Of a stretch of 64,000 nt of DNA, positions 63,267 through 64,000 are shown one piece after another. Position 1 is the first letter of the stretch, and the number at the start of each line of letters is the position of its first letter. Made by a program: the position numbers and the translations under genes. The DNA is from Verrucomicrobiia bacterium (GTDB taxonomy: Bacteria > Verrucomicrobiota > Verrucomicrobiia > Limisphaerales > CAIMTB01): NCBI GenBank assembly GCA_019634625.1, contig JAHCBA010000013.1, positions 1-64,000 on the forward strand. Reading direction: 5' to 3'. The notes below the pieces were generated by a model. The model searched no databases, was not told the origin of the DNA, and worked only from the letters and a program-made list of their open reading frames with translations.

Positions 63267-64000
63267 GGATTGAGTTTCCGTTCGAGGATGGGGCCGATGA
63301 GGGCGGGGTTGGCCTTGCCGCGGGTGAGTTTCATGACCTGGCCCTTGAGGAAATTGAGGGCGGCGGCCTTGCCCTGGCGGAAGTCGCTGGCGGGTCCGGG
63401 ATGGGCGGCAATGGCCTGGTCGCAGGCGGCTTCGAGGGCGCTGGAATCGCTGACCTGGCGAAGGCCCTTGCGTTCGACGATCGTGGCGGGGGCCTCGCCG
63501 GAGGTGAACATCCCGGTGAAGACTTCCTGGGCGATCTTTGAATTGATCTCGCCGGAATCGACGAGGGCGACGAGATCGGCGATGGCGCGGGGTGGGAAGG
63601 GGACGGCTTCGAGGGGGGTGCCGGACTGGTTGAGGAGGGCGGCGAGGTTGTTGATGATCCAATTGGCGACGGCCTTGGGGTTGGCGGCACCGTCGGCGGC
63701 GCGTTCGAAAAAATCGCCGAGGGGCCGGTTGGCCTTGAAGACCTCGGCGTCGCCGGGCGGGAGGCCATGGAGCTGGATCAGGCGCTGTTTGCGGGCGAGG
63801 GGGAGTTCGACGAGGCGGGAGCGGACCTCGGCGAGCCAGGTTTCGGAGGGTTCGAGGGGGAGGAGGTCGGGGTCGGGGAGATAGCGGTAGTCGTGGGCGT
63901 GCTCCTTGGCGCGCATGGATTCGGTGACGGCGGCGACATCGTCCCAGCGGCGGGTTTCCTGGCGGAGGGATTCGCCGCGGCGGAGGGCATCGATCTGGCG
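63263..64000 (-). CDS. gatB: Asp/Glu-tRNA amidotransferase subunit B, C-terminal part (cut by window edge)
   Basis: About 245 C-terminal residues of GatB. The frame is open to the window edge: QIDALRRGESLRQETRRWDD, then AVTESMRAKEHAHDYRYLPD. The GatB helical and YqeY-like tail follows: FFERAADGAANPKAVANWII, IAQEVFTGMFTSGEAPATIV, GKAAALNFLKGQVMKLTRGK and NPALIGPILERKLNP. With GatA and GatC it converts misacylated Glu-tRNA(Gln) or Asp-tRNA(Asn) to the correct amide form. The stop lies in a nonamer repeat; the fumarase genes follow 113 nt later on the same strand. Confidence 0.95.
   Translation of the reverse strand, partial: RQIDALRRGESLRQETRRWDDVAAVTESMRAKEHAHDYRYLPDPDLLPLEPSETWLAEVRSRLVELPLARKQRLIQLHGLPPGDAEVFKANRPLGDFFERAADGAANPKAVANWIINNLAALLNQSGTPLEAVPFPPRAIADLVALVDSGEINSKIAQEVFTGMFTSGEAPATIVERKGLRQVSDSSALEAACDQAIAAHPGPASDFRQGKAAALNFLKGQVMKLTRGKANPALIGPILERKLNP

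Overview
The window is high-GC DNA packed with protein genes. It most likely comes from a member of the PVC superphylum, probably Verrucomicrobiota. The clues are families rare outside that group: two different planctomycete-type cytochrome/DUF15xx gene pairs (DUF1587-1592-1588-1585 with DUF1552, and DUF1549/DUF1553 with DUF1501), a Pirellula/Verrucomicrobium-type heme-binding protein, a DUF1080 remnant and a very large WD40 signalling protein. The phylum is inferred from these families; no rRNA is present. I saw no rRNA, tRNA, insertion sequence, prophage or CRISPR array.

Layout, left to right. (1) 1-3425, minus: nitrogen operon glnK - amt - amt - glnA (glnA cut by the window edge). (2) 3851-9953, plus: cytochrome/DUF1552 pair, a strong hairpin, and a HEAT-repeat exported protein. 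(3) 9979-13057, minus: three-gene ABC-2 exporter operon. (4) 13349-21429, plus: SNF2 helicase, a 103-bp tandem-repeat array, a SWIM zinc-finger protein, a GH15 glycosidase and RecQ. (5) 21472-23472: a TauE/SafE permease preceded by a 12-copy heptamer array, and a nucleotidyltransferase. (6) 23722-30050, plus: PI-PLC-like protein, HEAT-heme protein, Gfo/Idh/MocA oxidoreductase and CE15 esterase. (7) 30251-36630: a PD-(D/E)XK-like coiled-coil protein, then an RND efflux operon divergent from an ArsR regulator and an ICMT-family methyltransferase. (8) 36724-42766, minus: DUF1501/DUF1553 pair and a PQQ-like propeller, followed by a 97-bp repeat array. (9) 43340-49915, minus: two glycosyltransferases, a small proline-rich membrane protein and a cyclase-pseudokinase-WD40-TPR giant. 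(10) 50020-55445: RecG, an N-acyltransferase, lipoprotein MsrB, a PaaK-like ligase and a DMT-like membrane protein. (11) 55924-61363, minus: response regulator, ATPase-GAF-PP2C phosphatase, two STAS proteins, two sugar-transferase-type proteins and an Hpt protein. (12) 61420-64000, minus: a DUF1080 remnant, two-subunit class I fumarase and gatB (cut by the edge).

The two most system-like loci are (11) and (9). In (11), ATGA overlaps and very short gaps join a complete partner-switch signalling set directly to exopolysaccharide-priming genes, and one of the two priming proteins looks catalytically dead. In (9), a membrane receptor-like protein carries a class III cyclase domain and a kinase domain, both with altered catalytic residues. 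The intergenic regions are unusually rich in tandem and dispersed repeats; at least six repeat types are visible.
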